From Aureimonas sp. OT7 (GTDB taxonomy: Bacteria > Pseudomonadota > Alphaproteobacteria > Rhizobiales > Rhizobiaceae): a stretch of DNA of 64,000 bases. Below, in pieces: positions 18,453 through 28,661 of this stretch. How positions within the stretch are numbered: the first letter of the stretch is position 1; every line of letters starts with the position of its first letter. The stretch is taken from the NCBI RefSeq assembly GCF_014844055.1, contig NZ_CP062167.1, positions 1,689,501 to 1,753,500 of the forward strand, in the 5' to 3' direction. The notes under the pieces are model-generated. The model worked only from the letters and a program-made list of their open reading frames with translations. It was not told the origin of the DNA and did not search any database. Made by a program: the position numbers and the translations under genes.

Positions 18453-19466
18453 TCAATTGATCCTGTCGACGCAGAAATCGACCACGTCGGCCAGGGCGGC
18501 GCGCACCGGCGACGCCGGCAGGCCGGACAAGGCATCCAGCGCCTCGGCGCCATAGCGCCGGGCTCGCTCCTTTGTTTCCTCGAGCGCGCCGTGTTTGCGC
18601 ATCAGCTCCATGGCCTGCGCCAGTGCCGCGTCGTCGTTGCGGCCGTCTTCCATGGCAGCGCGCCAGAAGGCGCGCTCCGCTTCGTCGCCGCGCGCATAAG
18701 CGAAGATGACGGGCAGGGTGATCTTGCCCTCGCGGAAATCGTCCCCGACATTCTTGCCGAGGGCATCGGCCGAACCGCCGTAGTCGAGCACGTCGTCGAC
18801 GAGCTGGAAGGCGAGGCCGAGCGCCATGCCGTAGCGGCGCATGGCGGCGATGTCGGCCTCGGAGGCTTGCGCGATGACGGGGCCGACCTCCGCCGCGGAG
18901 GCAAACAGCGCCGCCGTCTTGGCCTCGATCACGGCAAGGTAGTCGGCCTCGCCGGTGGACATCTTCTTGGCAGCCGACAATTGCCAGACTTCGCCCTCGG
19001 CGATCACGGCGGAGGCATTCGACAGGATGGCAAGAGCGCGCATCGAGCCCACCTCGACCATCATCTTGAACGCCTGGCCCAGCAGGAAATCTCCCACCAG
19101 CACGCTGGCCTGGTTGCCCCAGATCGTCCGTGCGGTGCGCCGGCCGCGCCGCATGTCGCTTTCGTCCACCACGTCGTCGTGCAGCAGCGTCGCCGTGTGA
19201 AGAAACTCGACGCTGGCCGCAAGCCTGACATGCCCGTCGCCGCGATAGCCGAAGGCCTGTGCCGCAGCCAGCGTCAGCATGGGGCGCAGGCGCTTGCCGC
19301 CCGACGAGATCAGGTGGTCGGCGATCTCGGGGATCAGCTCGACGTTGGAACCGGCCATCGAAAGGATCAGCGCGTTCACGCGGTCCATGTCGGACCGGGT
19401 CAGGTCCAGTATCGCCTCGATGGACGGCCGCGGCGAAAGCGCGCTGACGGAATTTGCAAGGCTCAC
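18453..19466 (-). CDS. ispB: Polyprenyl (octaprenyl-type) diphosphate synthase
   Basis: 337-residue trans-prenyltransferase making the long side chain of ubiquinone. Both Asp-rich motifs are present: LLHDDVVDESD near residue 92 and LVDDVLDYGG near 222. The chain length of the product cannot be read; alphaproteobacteria commonly make a C50 chain, so decaprenyl is equally possible. It is divergent from the DUF2007 gene, and ubiA in this window uses the same product class. Confidence 0.93.
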   Translation of the reverse strand: MSLANSVSALSPRPSIEAILDLTRSDMDRVNALILSMAGSNVELIPEIADHLISSGGKRLRPMLTLAAAQAFGYRGDGHVRLAASVEFLHTATLLHDDVVDESDMRRGRRTARTIWGNQASVLVGDFLLGQAFKMMVEVGSMRALAILSNASAVIAEGEVWQLSAAKKMSTGEADYLAVIEAKTAALFASAAEVGPVIAQASEADIAAMRRYGMALGLAFQLVDDVLDYGGSADALGKNVGDDFREGKITLPVIFAYARGDEAERAFWRAAMEDGRNDDAALAQAMELMRKHGALEETKERARRYGAEALDALSGLPASPVRAALADVVDFCVDRIN

Positions 19467-19617
19467 GATGTCACTCCGTTCGACACGCCGGGAATAAACT
19501 TCGGCGCGGCCAGCGGCAAGGTGTTAGATGGCGCTCGCGCGGCCAAATGAAAGCGATTTGCCCGATTGCGATGCCACCGCCTTGCGACAGGCGCCCGATT
19601 CGTGCCGAGATGACATT

Positions 19618-19836
19618 ATGCTGGAACTCATCCGATCCAACGACGCCGTCCTCATATCCTTCGTGGAATCCCTCCTCAAGGAGGCCGGCATCGGCCATTT
19701 CATCGCGGATTCGCACATGAGCATCCTCGACGGCTCCATCGGCGCGCTGCCGCGCCGCCTGATGGTGGATGCCGACGAGTTGGACTCCGCCCGCGCGCTG
19801 ATGCGGGAGGCCGGGCTCGGCCATGAGCTGTCCTGA
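19618..19836 (+). CDS. DUF2007 small protein
   Basis: 72-residue protein matching the DUF2007 pattern: MLELIRSNDAVLISFVESLL, a strand-helix pair, then RLMVDADELDSARALM. The family is described as putative signal-transducing but has no proven function. The ATG at 19618 gives the family length; the longer open frame is untypical. It overlaps the following methyltransferase gene by 14 bases. Confidence 0.8.
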   Translation: MLELIRSNDAVLISFVESLLKEAGIGHFIADSHMSILDGSIGALPRRLMVDADELDSARALMREAGLGHELS

Positions 19837-20599
19837 GCCATCCTTGACGCAGGACGCGTTCTGGCGCGGTGCGTTTCACCTCGTGCAGCCGCGAAAGGGC
19901 GCCTACCGCTCCGGGTTGGATGCGCTGCTGGTCGCATCCGGTGTGGCAAGCGAGGCGTCGGGCTATGCGCTCGACATGGGGGCAGGGGCGGGGGCCATCG
20001 GCTTCGCCGCCGCCAGCCGGGCGCCCGCCTTGCGCGTCATGCTGGCCGAAAAGACGGCCGAGATGGCGGCCTGTGCAAGGGCGGGCCTGGCGCTCGGCGA
20101 CAATTCCGCCCTGGCGGGGCGGGTCTCCATCGTCGAGGCGGATCTTCTGGCGCCGCGCGCCGCCCGCGAGGCTGCGGGGCTTGGCGATGGCAGCTTCGAC
20201 CATGTGCTGAGCAACCCGCCCTTCTATCCGCATGGGCATCGCGCCTCGCCCGCGCCGCTGCGCCGCGAGGCATTGTCCATGCCGGACGACGCGTTCCTGG
20301 CGCGGTGGCTGCATGTGGCATCGGCGCTGTCGCGCCATGGCGCCTGCTTTCTCTGCATTGTCGCGCCTGCCTGCCTGCCGGCCCTGTTGTCGGCGATGGA
20401 CGGGCGCTTCGGCGCTGTCGGCCTCCTGCCGGTGCATGCGCGGGCGGGCCGGCCGGCGACGCGGCTGCTGGTCGGCGCGCGCCGTGGCTCTCGTGCGCCG
20501 CTGCGCGTGCTGCCCTCGCTCACCCTTGCCGACGCCGACGGCGGGCCGACGGCGCAAGCGGAATCGCTTGCGGGCGGAACGCTTCACCTTGATTTGTAG
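19823..20599 (+). CDS. SAM-dependent N6-adenine methyltransferase, TrmN6-like
   Basis: 258 residues with the SAM loop LDMGAGAGAIGFAA near residue 50 and the amino-methyltransferase motif NPPFYP near 132. The layout matches TrmN6 (YfiC), which methylates A37 of tRNA-Val. Protein methyltransferases such as PrmB share the NPPY-type motif but differ in length and surroundings. Overlaps the DUF2007 gene. Confidence 0.82.
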   Translation: MSCPEPSLTQDAFWRGAFHLVQPRKGAYRSGLDALLVASGVASEASGYALDMGAGAGAIGFAAASRAPALRVMLAEKTAEMAACARAGLALGDNSALAGRVSIVEADLLAPRAAREAAGLGDGSFDHVLSNPPFYPHGHRASPAPLRREALSMPDDAFLARWLHVASALSRHGACFLCIVAPACLPALLSAMDGRFGAVGLLPVHARAGRPATRLLVGARRGSRAPLRVLPSLTLADADGGPTAQAESLAGGTLHLDL

Positions 20600-20671
20600 A
20601 CCCTTGGCGGACCGGGGTGCGGGTGCCTATCTGTGTGCGCGATACGATCCTGAAAAGAAGAGTGATTCCGG

Positions 20672-21523
20672 GTGGCCAAGGGCTTGCAGCGTTTTCTTCC
20701 CAAGCGTTTCCGCAAACAGCGCACCGTCGTGCCGGTTGTCCGCCTGACGGGCATGATCGCCGCCGACAGCGGCGGCATCGGGCGCAAAGCCCTGTCCATG
20801 GCCACCATCGAGCCACTTCTGGACAAGGCATTCGAGATCAAGGATGCGCCGGTCGTCGCCATCGAGATCAATTCGCCCGGCGGCTCGCCCGTCCAGTCGC
20901 GGCTGATCTTCCGCCGCATCCGCGAACTGGCCGCAAAACACGATCGCAAGGTTTTGGTGTTCTGCGAGGATGTCGCGGCCTCGGGCGGTTACATGATCGC
21001 CTGTGCCGGCGACGAGATCATTGCCGATCCTTCCAGCATCGTCGGCTCGATCGGCGTGGTCTCGGGCGGCTTCGGCTTCGTCGACCTCATCCGGCGCATC
21101 GGCGTGGAGCGGCGCCTGTATACGGCCGGGCGCAACAAGGCGACGCTGGACCCGTTCTCGCCGGAAAAGCCGGAAGATGTGGAACACCTGAAATCGCTGC
21201 AGCTCGACGTGCACGAGACGTTCATCGAACTCGTCCGGGAGCGGCGCGCAGGCCGCCTCAAAGAAGACGAGCCGGACCTGTTCTCCGGCCAGTTCTGGTC
21301 GGCCCGCAGGGGCATCGAACTCGGCCTTGTCGACCGTCTCGGCACCTTGCACGAGGTTCTGGCGGAGCGCTTCGGCCGTGATGTCGAACTGGAGCGCATC
21401 CGGCCCCGGCGCGGCCTTCTGGGAGGGCGCATCGGCTTCGGCGCAGACGCTGCCGCGGCGGCGGCCGAGCGGCTGGCCAGCGTGGCGGAAGAGCGCGCGC
21501 TCTGGTCGCGCTATGGCCTTTAG
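20672..21523 (+). CDS. S49 family serine peptidase (SppA/SohB-like)
   Basis: 283 residues of the Ser/Lys-dyad signal-peptide-peptidase family. The Ser lies in VAASGGYMIACA near residue 109 and the general-base Lys in GRNKATLDPF near 160. The N-terminus is basic and lacks a clear transmembrane helix, unlike SppA, so it may be cytoplasmic or peripheral. The start is GTG at 20672. Confidence 0.87.
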   Translation: MAKGLQRFLPKRFRKQRTVVPVVRLTGMIAADSGGIGRKALSMATIEPLLDKAFEIKDAPVVAIEINSPGGSPVQSRLIFRRIRELAAKHDRKVLVFCEDVAASGGYMIACAGDEIIADPSSIVGSIGVVSGGFGFVDLIRRIGVERRLYTAGRNKATLDPFSPEKPEDVEHLKSLQLDVHETFIELVRERRAGRLKEDEPDLFSGQFWSARRGIELGLVDRLGTLHEVLAERFGRDVELERIRPRRGLLGGRIGFGADAAAAAAERLASVAEERALWSRYGL

Positions 21524-21598
21524 GGGGTAATTCGCCGCGCTGCCTTGCTTTCGCTCCGGTTGCGCGCAAAATACCTCGCGAAAGGGCCCTTGAAGGAT

Positions 21599-21793
21599 AT
21601 GGAAAGCCTTATGCCGCCGCTCATACTACTCGGTCTTCTCGGCGCAGCCGCCTATCTGGGCGTGCAGCAGATGAAGAAAGAGGCGACGCGTGTCAGCGCG
21701 CGCAACCGCCGCGCCGAGATGGAGGCGCGCAACAAGGCCCAGGGCACCCTGGTGCGCGGCGACGACGGGGTCTACCGCCTGGAGCGGGATTGA
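21599..21793 (+). CDS. Small single-pass membrane protein, unknown
   Basis: 64 residues: one hydrophobic helix ([16 protein letters not shown]), then a very basic stretch and a [11 protein letters not shown] ending seen in many small alphaproteobacterial proteins. An AAGG precedes the ATG at 21599; an ATG at 21611 is also possible. Lies between the S49 peptidase gene and glyQ. No function assigned. Confidence 0.65.
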   Translation: MESLMPPLILLGLLGAAAYLGVQQMKKEATRVSARNRRAEMEARNKAQGTLVRGDDGVYRLERD

Positions 21794-21872
21794 CCGGGCA
21801 CGCTTGCGCATGGCAACTGACGCAGCCGTGGCGGGACCTGCCCGCCGGTCGTGTCCGAGAGCCTGTAGCACC

Positions 21873-22814
21873 ATGTCCGAACTTGCCCCGCATATGCGCC
21901 CCGAGCGGTCCTTCCAGGGCCTGATCCTCGCGCTTCATCGCTATTGGGCCGATTACGGCTGCGTCGTGCTGCAGCCCTACGACATGGAAGTCGGCGCCGG
22001 AACATTCCACCCGGCCACGACGCTGCGGGCGCTGGGGCCAAAAAGCTGGAACGCCGCCTATGTCCAGCCGTCGCGCCGCCCGAAGGACGGGCGCTACGGC
22101 GAAAACCCCAATCGCCTCCAGCATTATTACCAGTATCAGGTGCTGCTGAAGCCGAACCCGTCCAACCTGCAGGAGCTGTATCTCGGGTCGCTGCGGGCCA
22201 TCGGCCTCGATCCGTTGACGCACGACATCCGCTTCGTGGAGGACGACTGGGAAAGCCCGACGCTGGGCGCCTGGGGCCTTGGCTGGGAATGCTGGTGCGA
22301 CGGCATGGAAGTATCGCAGTTCACCTATTTCCAGCAGGTCTGCGGCATCGAATGCGCGCCGGTGGCCGGTGAGCTGACCTACGGTCTGGAACGGCTGGCC
22401 ATGTATGTGCAGAACGTGGACAATGTCTACGACCTGAACTTCAATGGCCGCGAAGGCGCGGAAAAGGTGACGTATGGCGATGTCTTCCTGCAGGCCGAGC
22501 AGGAGTATTCCCGCTACAATTTCGAGTTTGCCGACACCCAGATGCTTCTGAAGCATTTCGAGGATGCCGAGGCCGAATGCGCGGCGCTGCTGGCGGCCGG
22601 CGCCCCCGATGCGCCCGGCATGTTGCACCGCTGCGTGCTGCCCGCCTACGACCAGGCGATCAAGGCCAGCCACGTCTTCAACCTTCTGGACGCGCGCGGC
22701 GTCATTTCGGTCACCGAGCGGCAGAGTTACATCCTGCGCGTCCGCACGCTGGCCAAGGCCTGCGGCGAAGCCTTCCTGCTGACCGATGCCGGCGGGGCAG
22801 TCAGGGCCGCCTGA
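21873..22814 (+). CDS. glyQ: Glycyl-tRNA synthetase alpha subunit
   Basis: 313-residue catalytic subunit of the bacterial alpha2-beta2 GlyRS. Highly conserved blocks are visible: [20 protein letters not shown], a [20 protein letters not shown] stretch and LQELYLGSL. The ATG at 21873 gives the family N-terminus ([13 protein letters not shown]). The beta subunit gene follows after one intervening gene. Confidence 0.97.
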   Translation: MSELAPHMRPERSFQGLILALHRYWADYGCVVLQPYDMEVGAGTFHPATTLRALGPKSWNAAYVQPSRRPKDGRYGENPNRLQHYYQYQVLLKPNPSNLQELYLGSLRAIGLDPLTHDIRFVEDDWESPTLGAWGLGWECWCDGMEVSQFTYFQQVCGIECAPVAGELTYGLERLAMYVQNVDNVYDLNFNGREGAEKVTYGDVFLQAEQEYSRYNFEFADTQMLLKHFEDAEAECAALLAAGAPDAPGMLHRCVLPAYDQAIKASHVFNLLDARGVISVTERQSYILRVRTLAKACGEAFLLTDAGGAVRAA

Positions 22815-22889
22815 TACGGCGAATAAACAACTGGTGATTATTCGGTGATCTGCCCTATCCTCCTCGGCATGTAGCAGTGGAGGGTTCCC

Positions 22890-23777
22890 ATGCAGTGGAA
22901 GGGTCGCAGGCAGAGCACCAACGTGTCCGACCAGCGCGGGTCGGGCGGCGGCTTCGGCGGCGGCGGCCCCATGCGCATTCCGGTGCGCGCGGGCGGCGGC
23001 GGCGGAATCGGCCTCCTCATCATCCTCGCCATCCTCTGGTTGGGCTTCGGCATCAACCCCCTTGCGCTGCTGGGCATGGACCAGGGCGGTGGAAGCGGGC
23101 AGGGCCAGGTGGCGCGCGGGCCCGGTCCGCAGGGCACGTCCGATGAGACGGACGATTTCGTCGCCACGGTACTCGCCGATACCGAAGACGTCTGGAACCG
23201 CCGCTTCGCCGATGCCGGCGAAACCTATCCGGAACCGACGCTCGTCATGTTTTCGGGCAGCGTCTCCTCGGCCTGCGGCCAGGCCGCCGCGGCAATGGGC
23301 CCATTCTACTGCCCGCTCGACCAGAAGGTCTACATCGACCTGTCCTTCTTCCGGCAGCTCGCCGGCCAGCTCAATTCTCCCGGCGATTTCGCCCAGGCTT
23401 ACGTGATAGCGCACGAGGTGGGGCATCACGTCCAGAACGTGACCGGCATCCTGCCCCGCACCACGCAGATGCGGCGGCAGATGTCGCAGGCCGACGCCAA
23501 TGCGGTTTCGGTGCTCGTGGAACTGCAGGCCGACTGCTACGCCGGCATCTGGGCGCACGATACGTACGAAGCGGGGTATCTGGAGCCGGGTGACATCGAC
23601 GAGGCGCTCAATGCCGCTTCGCAGATCGGCGACGATACGCTGCAACGCCGCAGCCAGGGCACGGTCGTACCGGACAGCTTCACCCACGGCACGTCGGAGC
23701 AGCGGCAGCAATGGTTCAAGCGCGGCTATGAAAGCGGCGACATGGCGGCGTGCGATACCTTCGAGGGACGGCTGTAG
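22890..23777 (+). CDS. Neutral zinc metallopeptidase, YpfJ family
   Basis: 295 residues. It has a glycine-rich cytoplasmic N-terminus, one membrane helix (about 35-55, GIGLLIILAILWLGFGI) and an outer domain with the zinc motif HEVGHH near residue 174. DWNRRF/WNRRF-type and ADCYAGIW segments fit the PF04228 family. Probably an inner-membrane-anchored periplasmic protease; substrates unknown. Its position between glyQ and glyS is unusual. Confidence 0.87.
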   Translation: MQWKGRRQSTNVSDQRGSGGGFGGGGPMRIPVRAGGGGGIGLLIILAILWLGFGINPLALLGMDQGGGSGQGQVARGPGPQGTSDETDDFVATVLADTEDVWNRRFADAGETYPEPTLVMFSGSVSSACGQAAAAMGPFYCPLDQKVYIDLSFFRQLAGQLNSPGDFAQAYVIAHEVGHHVQNVTGILPRTTQMRRQMSQADANAVSVLVELQADCYAGIWAHDTYEAGYLEPGDIDEALNAASQIGDDTLQRRSQGTVVPDSFTHGTSEQRQQWFKRGYESGDMAACDTFEGRL

Positions 23778-23843
23778 CGGCCTTGACAGGCCGGGCATGG
23801 TGTCGGAAGGAGCCGGGCGAAGTCCCAACGCCGGAACGTGACC

Positions 23844-25973
23844 ATGCCAGACCTGCTTCTTGAACTCCGTTCGGAGGAGATCCCCGCCCGCATGCAGCGC
23901 AAGGCGGCGGGCGACCTGAAGAAGCTCGTCACCGACGCGCTCGTGGCAGCCGGCCTGACCTATGAGGGAGCCCGCGAATACTGGACCCCGCGCCGCCTGA
24001 CGCTGGACATCAGGGGCGTGGATGCCCGCTCCCGCGACGTGCGGGAGGAGCGCAAGGGACCGCGGACCGACGCGCCGGAAAAGGCGATCGAAGGTTTCCT
24101 GCGCGGGGCGGGGCTATCGTCCATCGACGAAGCCGAGGTGCGCTCCGACGGCAAGAAGGGCGAATTCTACGTTGCCGTGATCCAGAAGCCGGGCCGCCCG
24201 GCGGAAGAGATCGTGGCCGAAGTGATGCCCGGCATCATCCGCGATTTCCCGTGGCCGAAGTCCATGCGCTGGGGCCCGGCCTCGCGGGAGGCTGGCAGCC
24301 TGCGCTGGGTGCGGCCGCTGCAATCCATCATCTGCCTGTTCGGACCGGAGCAGGGCGAGACGGTGGTGGTGCCCTTCGAGGTGTCGGGCATCCGGTCGGG
24401 CAACCAGACGGTCGGCCATCGCTTCCATGCACCGGAGCCGTTCACCGTCCGCCGTTTCGAGGATTATGCCCGCAAGCTCGAGAAGGCGCATGTGGTGCTG
24501 GACGCTGAACGGCGGAAGGACATTATCCGCAGCGACGCCGAAACGCTCGCCTTTGCGCAGGGGCTGGAAGTCGTGGCCGACGATGGCCTGCTCGAGGAAG
24601 TCAGCGGCCTCGTGGAATGGCCCGTCGTGCTGATGGGCGAGTTCGAGGAAGCATTCCTTGCCATTCCGGCCGAGATGATCCAACTCACCATCCGGACCAA
24701 CCAGAAATGCTTCGTCACCCGCCGCCGCGGGCAGGATGGGCTGGCGAACCGCTTTCTGCTGGTGGCCAATATCGAGGCCGCCGACGGTGGGCGCGAGATC
24801 ATGCGCGGCAATGGCAAGGTGGTGCGCGCGCGCCTGTCCGACGCGCTCTACTTCTGGCGTACCGACCAGGGCGACCTGCCCGACGTGGCGTCCTATGCCG
24901 ACATTGCCGCCAGTTTCGGGCTGGATCTCACCCGTCCGCTGGACCAGCGCATGGCCAAGCTGGAAGCGCTCGGCGTGACCTTCCATGCAAAGCTGGGCAC
25001 GCAGGGCCAGCGCGTGCGCCGCATCGCCGATCTTGCGCAGGTACTGGCGCCGATCGTCGGCGCCGACCCGGTCGAGGCGCGCCGCGCCGCCATCCTTGCC
25101 AAGGCGGACCTGACCACGGAAGCCGTCGGCGAGTTTCCCGAGCTGCAGGGCCTGATGGGCCGCAAATATGCAGGCCTGCAGGGCGAAACCCCGGCAGTGC
25201 AGGCTGCCCTGGAAGATCATTACAAGCCCCTTGGCCCGACGGACCGTGTTCCGGCCGACCCGGTGGCGATAGCCGTCGCCCTGGCCGATAAGCTGGACAC
25301 GCTGGCCGGCTTCTGGTCCATCGACGAAAAGCCGACCGGTTCGAAAGACCCGTATGCGCTGCGCCGTGCGGCGCTGGGTGTGATCCGCATCCTCATCGAC
25401 AATGCCATCCGGTTGCCCCTCGGCCAGTTCGTGCCGGCGGGCGACCTGGTCTCCTTCTTCCACGACAGGCTCAAGGTGCAATTGCGCGACAGCGGGGCGC
25501 GGCACGACCTGGTCGACGCCGTGCTGTCGGGCGAGGGTGAAGGCGCGCGTGCCGACGATGTCGTGGATATCGCGGCGCGCGTCGCGGCGCTCGGCCAGCT
25601 TCTGGAGACGGAAGACGGCCGCAACCTTTTGGCGGCCTATCGCCGCGCCGCCAATATCCTTGCGGCGGAAGAGAAAAAGGGAACGCAGGTGGCCGCGGCA
25701 GTCGACCCTGCCCGGTTCGAACAGGCAGAGGAGCAGGCGCTGCTGATGGCGATCGGCGATGCCGAGCGTACGCTCTCCGAGGCGCTCGGAGCGGAGGATT
25801 ATGGCGCCGCGGCGGCGGCGCTGGCCACGCTTCGTGTCCCGGCCGACGCCTTCTTCGACAAAGTGCTGGTGAATGCGGATGATGCCGCCATACGCGCCAA
25901 TCGCCTGGCGCTGCTGGCCCGCATTCGGCAGGCCACCACGCGCGTTGCCGACTTCTCGCGCATCGCGGGATGA
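23844..25973 (+). CDS. glyS: Glycyl-tRNA synthetase beta subunit
   Basis: 709-residue tRNA-recognition subunit. It opens with the typical [16 protein letters not shown] and contains [10 protein letters not shown] and [12 protein letters not shown]. An in-frame GTG at 23838 two codons earlier is possible, but the ATG fits the family better. Together with glyQ it forms the heterotetrameric enzyme; tRNA-Gly(CCC) at 2386 is one of its substrates. Confidence 0.96.
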   Translation: MPDLLLELRSEEIPARMQRKAAGDLKKLVTDALVAAGLTYEGAREYWTPRRLTLDIRGVDARSRDVREERKGPRTDAPEKAIEGFLRGAGLSSIDEAEVRSDGKKGEFYVAVIQKPGRPAEEIVAEVMPGIIRDFPWPKSMRWGPASREAGSLRWVRPLQSIICLFGPEQGETVVVPFEVSGIRSGNQTVGHRFHAPEPFTVRRFEDYARKLEKAHVVLDAERRKDIIRSDAETLAFAQGLEVVADDGLLEEVSGLVEWPVVLMGEFEEAFLAIPAEMIQLTIRTNQKCFVTRRRGQDGLANRFLLVANIEAADGGREIMRGNGKVVRARLSDALYFWRTDQGDLPDVASYADIAASFGLDLTRPLDQRMAKLEALGVTFHAKLGTQGQRVRRIADLAQVLAPIVGADPVEARRAAILAKADLTTEAVGEFPELQGLMGRKYAGLQGETPAVQAALEDHYKPLGPTDRVPADPVAIAVALADKLDTLAGFWSIDEKPTGSKDPYALRRAALGVIRILIDNAIRLPLGQFVPAGDLVSFFHDRLKVQLRDSGARHDLVDAVLSGEGEGARADDVVDIAARVAALGQLLETEDGRNLLAAYRRAANILAAEEKKGTQVAAAVDPARFEQAEEQALLMAIGDAERTLSEALGAEDYGAAAAALATLRVPADAFFDKVLVNADDAAIRANRLALLARIRQATTRVADFSRIAG

Positions 25974-26177
25974 CGCATCCGTTACAATGCGGCCTTCCAC
26001 TGCAATGATTCATTAAGGAAAAAAATACGTTTGTGCCCGTATCCTGCCGCCAACTTGCCTGATTGCACTGGCACAAGGGCTTGAAATAGCGGCAGAAAGC
26101 GCCGCGAAAAGCAAAGTGCGGATATCGATGCGGTCGCCTGGCTGCGCGCCACTGCGACGATTGAGGGGGCATACCGA

Positions 26178-27620
26178 ATGCGAAAGCGGGCTGCGGCGCT
26201 CAAGGCCGCGATGCACTGGACTGCCGCCATTGCGGCGAGCCTTGTGGTCATTGCCACGACGCCGGCTTCCGCCGCCTGGAACCAGCCCTGGAAGAACGAG
26301 GATCGCGCCCTCGTCATCGACGCCTATGAATTCAACCCCATCGACTGGGTCGAACTGACCTCCGACGAGCGGATCGCCGGTTTCATCAACAAGGCGTCGG
26401 ACGGGCTGCCGCCGTCATGGTCGTGCCGGGGCCTGTCGGGCGACGACGAAAAGCTGTGCAAGAACCGCTGGTGGAAGTATTCCGTCACGCGCGAGCTGTA
26501 CCAGACCCGTCGCGCCATGGCCAAGCAGCTTGGCCTCAAATGGGGCGCCTACCATCTGGCCCGGCCGGGCAACCCGCGCGAGCAGGCCGACCATTTCCTC
26601 GATTTCGCCGAGCCGGCGGAAGACGATCTGATCGCCCTGGATATCGAGGATATCTCGCCGGAATGGATGTCGCTTGCCGACGCGGAGATCTTCGCCGACC
26701 AGATCAAGCTGCGCACCGGCCGCTATCCCGTTCTGTATACGAACGGCAATACCGCCGCCTATATCGACAAGAACCAGAAAGCCTATCCGCTGCTGTCGCG
26801 GCTGCCGCTGTGGTATGCGCGCTACCGCGACGACATCACCGGCCTGTTCCCCGAAAACAGCTGGCCGGAGTACGCGCTGTGGCAGTTCTCGTCGATGCAT
26901 AATTGCTCGGAACGCTCCTGCCCCTATCGCGTGCAGGGCGCGCAGACGGATATCGACGTCAACGTTTCGCCGCTGTCGGTTGCCGAACTCAAGAAAGCCT
27001 GGCCCTTCCCCGATCTCGTCCGCGATCTGCCGGCCGACGAGGGAACCCTGGTGGCGGAGGCGGCAAGCCCGTCGCCGATGCTCAACGCCTTCGGCCCATC
27101 GGACGACCTTGCGCGGCCCGATCCGCTGGCACTCCTGACGGAGGTCGCGCGCCGCGAACATGCCGGGCAGGACCGCCAGCCGATCCTGTCATCCCTGACC
27201 GGTTCGCCCCGAACCGACCCGGATATGCCGGGCGACAGGCATGGCGGCCCGGTCGAGGCCATGGCCAAAACCTTCCAGAAGCTTGGAACCAAGATGCAAC
27301 GGGTGTGGGCCGTCCTGGCCGACGGCGACACGGCGGCCGTGCCGATGCGCGGGCAGTACCGGCATCCCGTTGCGTCACCTGCCGGGGACGCTGCCCCGCG
27401 CATCCCTGCCGAAGCCCGCTCCTTCATCATAGAGCAGATGCGCAAGGTGCAGGACGCACCGGAACAGAAGGCCGGCAATGCTCACGGCGCCTCGGCCGTG
27501 GCGGCGCTCGTCGACGCCCATACCGAGCGCGGCGGCCGCCTGACCGGTGCCGCTGTGGCGGTCCAGGCCCTGGCAGAGACCGGCGGGCGTGTGGCCGAGG
27601 CCTTCGACCTGACGCGCTGA
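26178..27620 (+). CDS. Exported GH25-type lysozyme with long C-terminal extension
   Basis: 480 residues with a signal peptide ending near ASA (residue 33). The GH25 muramidase domain spans about 40-270: an initial VIDAYEF Asp, GFINKASDG, the WGAYHLARPG segment, the LIALDIEDI acid pair, YTNGNTAAY, LWYARY and ALWQFSS, ending with TDIDVN. The remaining 210 residues are Pro/Ala-rich with no recognised domain. Probably cleaves peptidoglycan in the periplasm or outside. The preceding 204 bases contain no gene and are presumably its promoter region. Confidence 0.82.
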   Translation: MRKRAAALKAAMHWTAAIAASLVVIATTPASAAWNQPWKNEDRALVIDAYEFNPIDWVELTSDERIAGFINKASDGLPPSWSCRGLSGDDEKLCKNRWWKYSVTRELYQTRRAMAKQLGLKWGAYHLARPGNPREQADHFLDFAEPAEDDLIALDIEDISPEWMSLADAEIFADQIKLRTGRYPVLYTNGNTAAYIDKNQKAYPLLSRLPLWYARYRDDITGLFPENSWPEYALWQFSSMHNCSERSCPYRVQGAQTDIDVNVSPLSVAELKKAWPFPDLVRDLPADEGTLVAEAASPSPMLNAFGPSDDLARPDPLALLTEVARREHAGQDRQPILSSLTGSPRTDPDMPGDRHGGPVEAMAKTFQKLGTKMQRVWAVLADGDTAAVPMRGQYRHPVASPAGDAAPRIPAEARSFIIEQMRKVQDAPEQKAGNAHGASAVAALVDAHTERGGRLTGAAVAVQALAETGGRVAEAFDLTR

Positions 27621-27689
27621 ACGCGCGCTGCATCTTTCCTTTGCCTGTCGCTTCACGATAGATGCTCGCGGTGAAACGCGCAGGGGCAC

Positions 27690-28649
27690 ATGGCAGGCCG
27701 CATCCTCGACAGTTCTGAAGACAGCATGGTTAAGGCGGTTGCCTGCCTGGCGGAGGGCGGGCTCGTGGGCCTTCCGACCGAAACCGTGTATGGCCTTGCG
27801 GCCGACGCGACGTCGGGCCGGGCCGTTGCCCGCATCTACGAGGCCAAGGGCCGCCCGTCCTTCAACCCCCTGATCGCGCATGTATCGAGCATGGAGATGG
27901 CGCAACGCTTCGCGCGGTTCGAGCCGCTTGCGCTGGCGCTTGCCGAGCGCTTCTGGCCGGGTCCGCTGACCCTGGTGCTGCCGCTCGCCGAGGGATCGCC
28001 CGTACATCCTCTGGTGACGGCGGGGCTCGCAACGCTTGCGTTACGCATGCCGCGCGGCCCCATGGCCGAGATCGTGGACAGGCTGGGACGCCCTCTGGCA
28101 GCGCCCAGCGCCAACCGCTCGGGCAAGGTTTCACCCACCACCGCCGCTCATGTCGCGCGCAGCCTCGGCAACCGCGTCGACCTGATCCTCGATGCCGGTC
28201 CGGCCAAGGTGGGGCTGGAATCGACCATCCTCAAACCCCAGGGCGAGACGCTGTATCTGCTGCGGCCCGGCGGCTTGACCGTCGAGGCGATCAGCGAAGC
28301 GGTCGGCCTGCCGGTCATGCCGGGGCAAGGCGAGGGCATCGAGGCGCCGGGCCAGATGCAATCGCATTATGCGCCCGCCGGTTCGGTTCGTCTGAACGCT
28401 ACGCATGTCGAGCCCGATGAGCACCTGATCGCCTTCGGCAGTACAGACATTGCGGGGGCGGCCGGAGCCGCGAGCGTGTTCAATCTCAGCCCCGGCGGCG
28501 ATCTCGCCGAGGCCGCCGGCAATCTCTTCGCCGCGTTGACGGCGCTCGACCGTGCGGACATCACGCGGATCGCCGTGGCGCCGATACCGGAGCGCGGACT
28601 TGGCATCGCCATCAACGACAGGCTTCGCCGCGCGGCCGCCCCGCGATAA
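27690..28649 (+). CDS. L-threonylcarbamoyladenylate synthase, Sua5 type
   Basis: 319 residues: a YrdC domain (PTETVYGLAADAT near residue 32, KGRP, and SAN near 138) followed by a linker and the C-terminal Sua5 domain that distinguishes this form from the short TsaC. It makes the threonylcarbamoyl-AMP intermediate for t6A37 of ANN-decoding tRNAs. Followed after 12 bases by the FAD oxidoreductase gene. Confidence 0.93.
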   Translation: MAGRILDSSEDSMVKAVACLAEGGLVGLPTETVYGLAADATSGRAVARIYEAKGRPSFNPLIAHVSSMEMAQRFARFEPLALALAERFWPGPLTLVLPLAEGSPVHPLVTAGLATLALRMPRGPMAEIVDRLGRPLAAPSANRSGKVSPTTAAHVARSLGNRVDLILDAGPAKVGLESTILKPQGETLYLLRPGGLTVEAISEAVGLPVMPGQGEGIEAPGQMQSHYAPAGSVRLNATHVEPDEHLIAFGSTDIAGAAGAASVFNLSPGGDLAEAAGNLFAALTALDRADITRIAVAPIPERGLGIAINDRLRRAAAPR

Positions 28650-28661
28650 GGAGGAACAGAC

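Noticed and set aside
21693..23828. 711-codon minus-strand open frame opposite glyQ and the zinc peptidase
   Set aside because: Antisense to clear genes, no recognisable domain, composition typical of a shadow.
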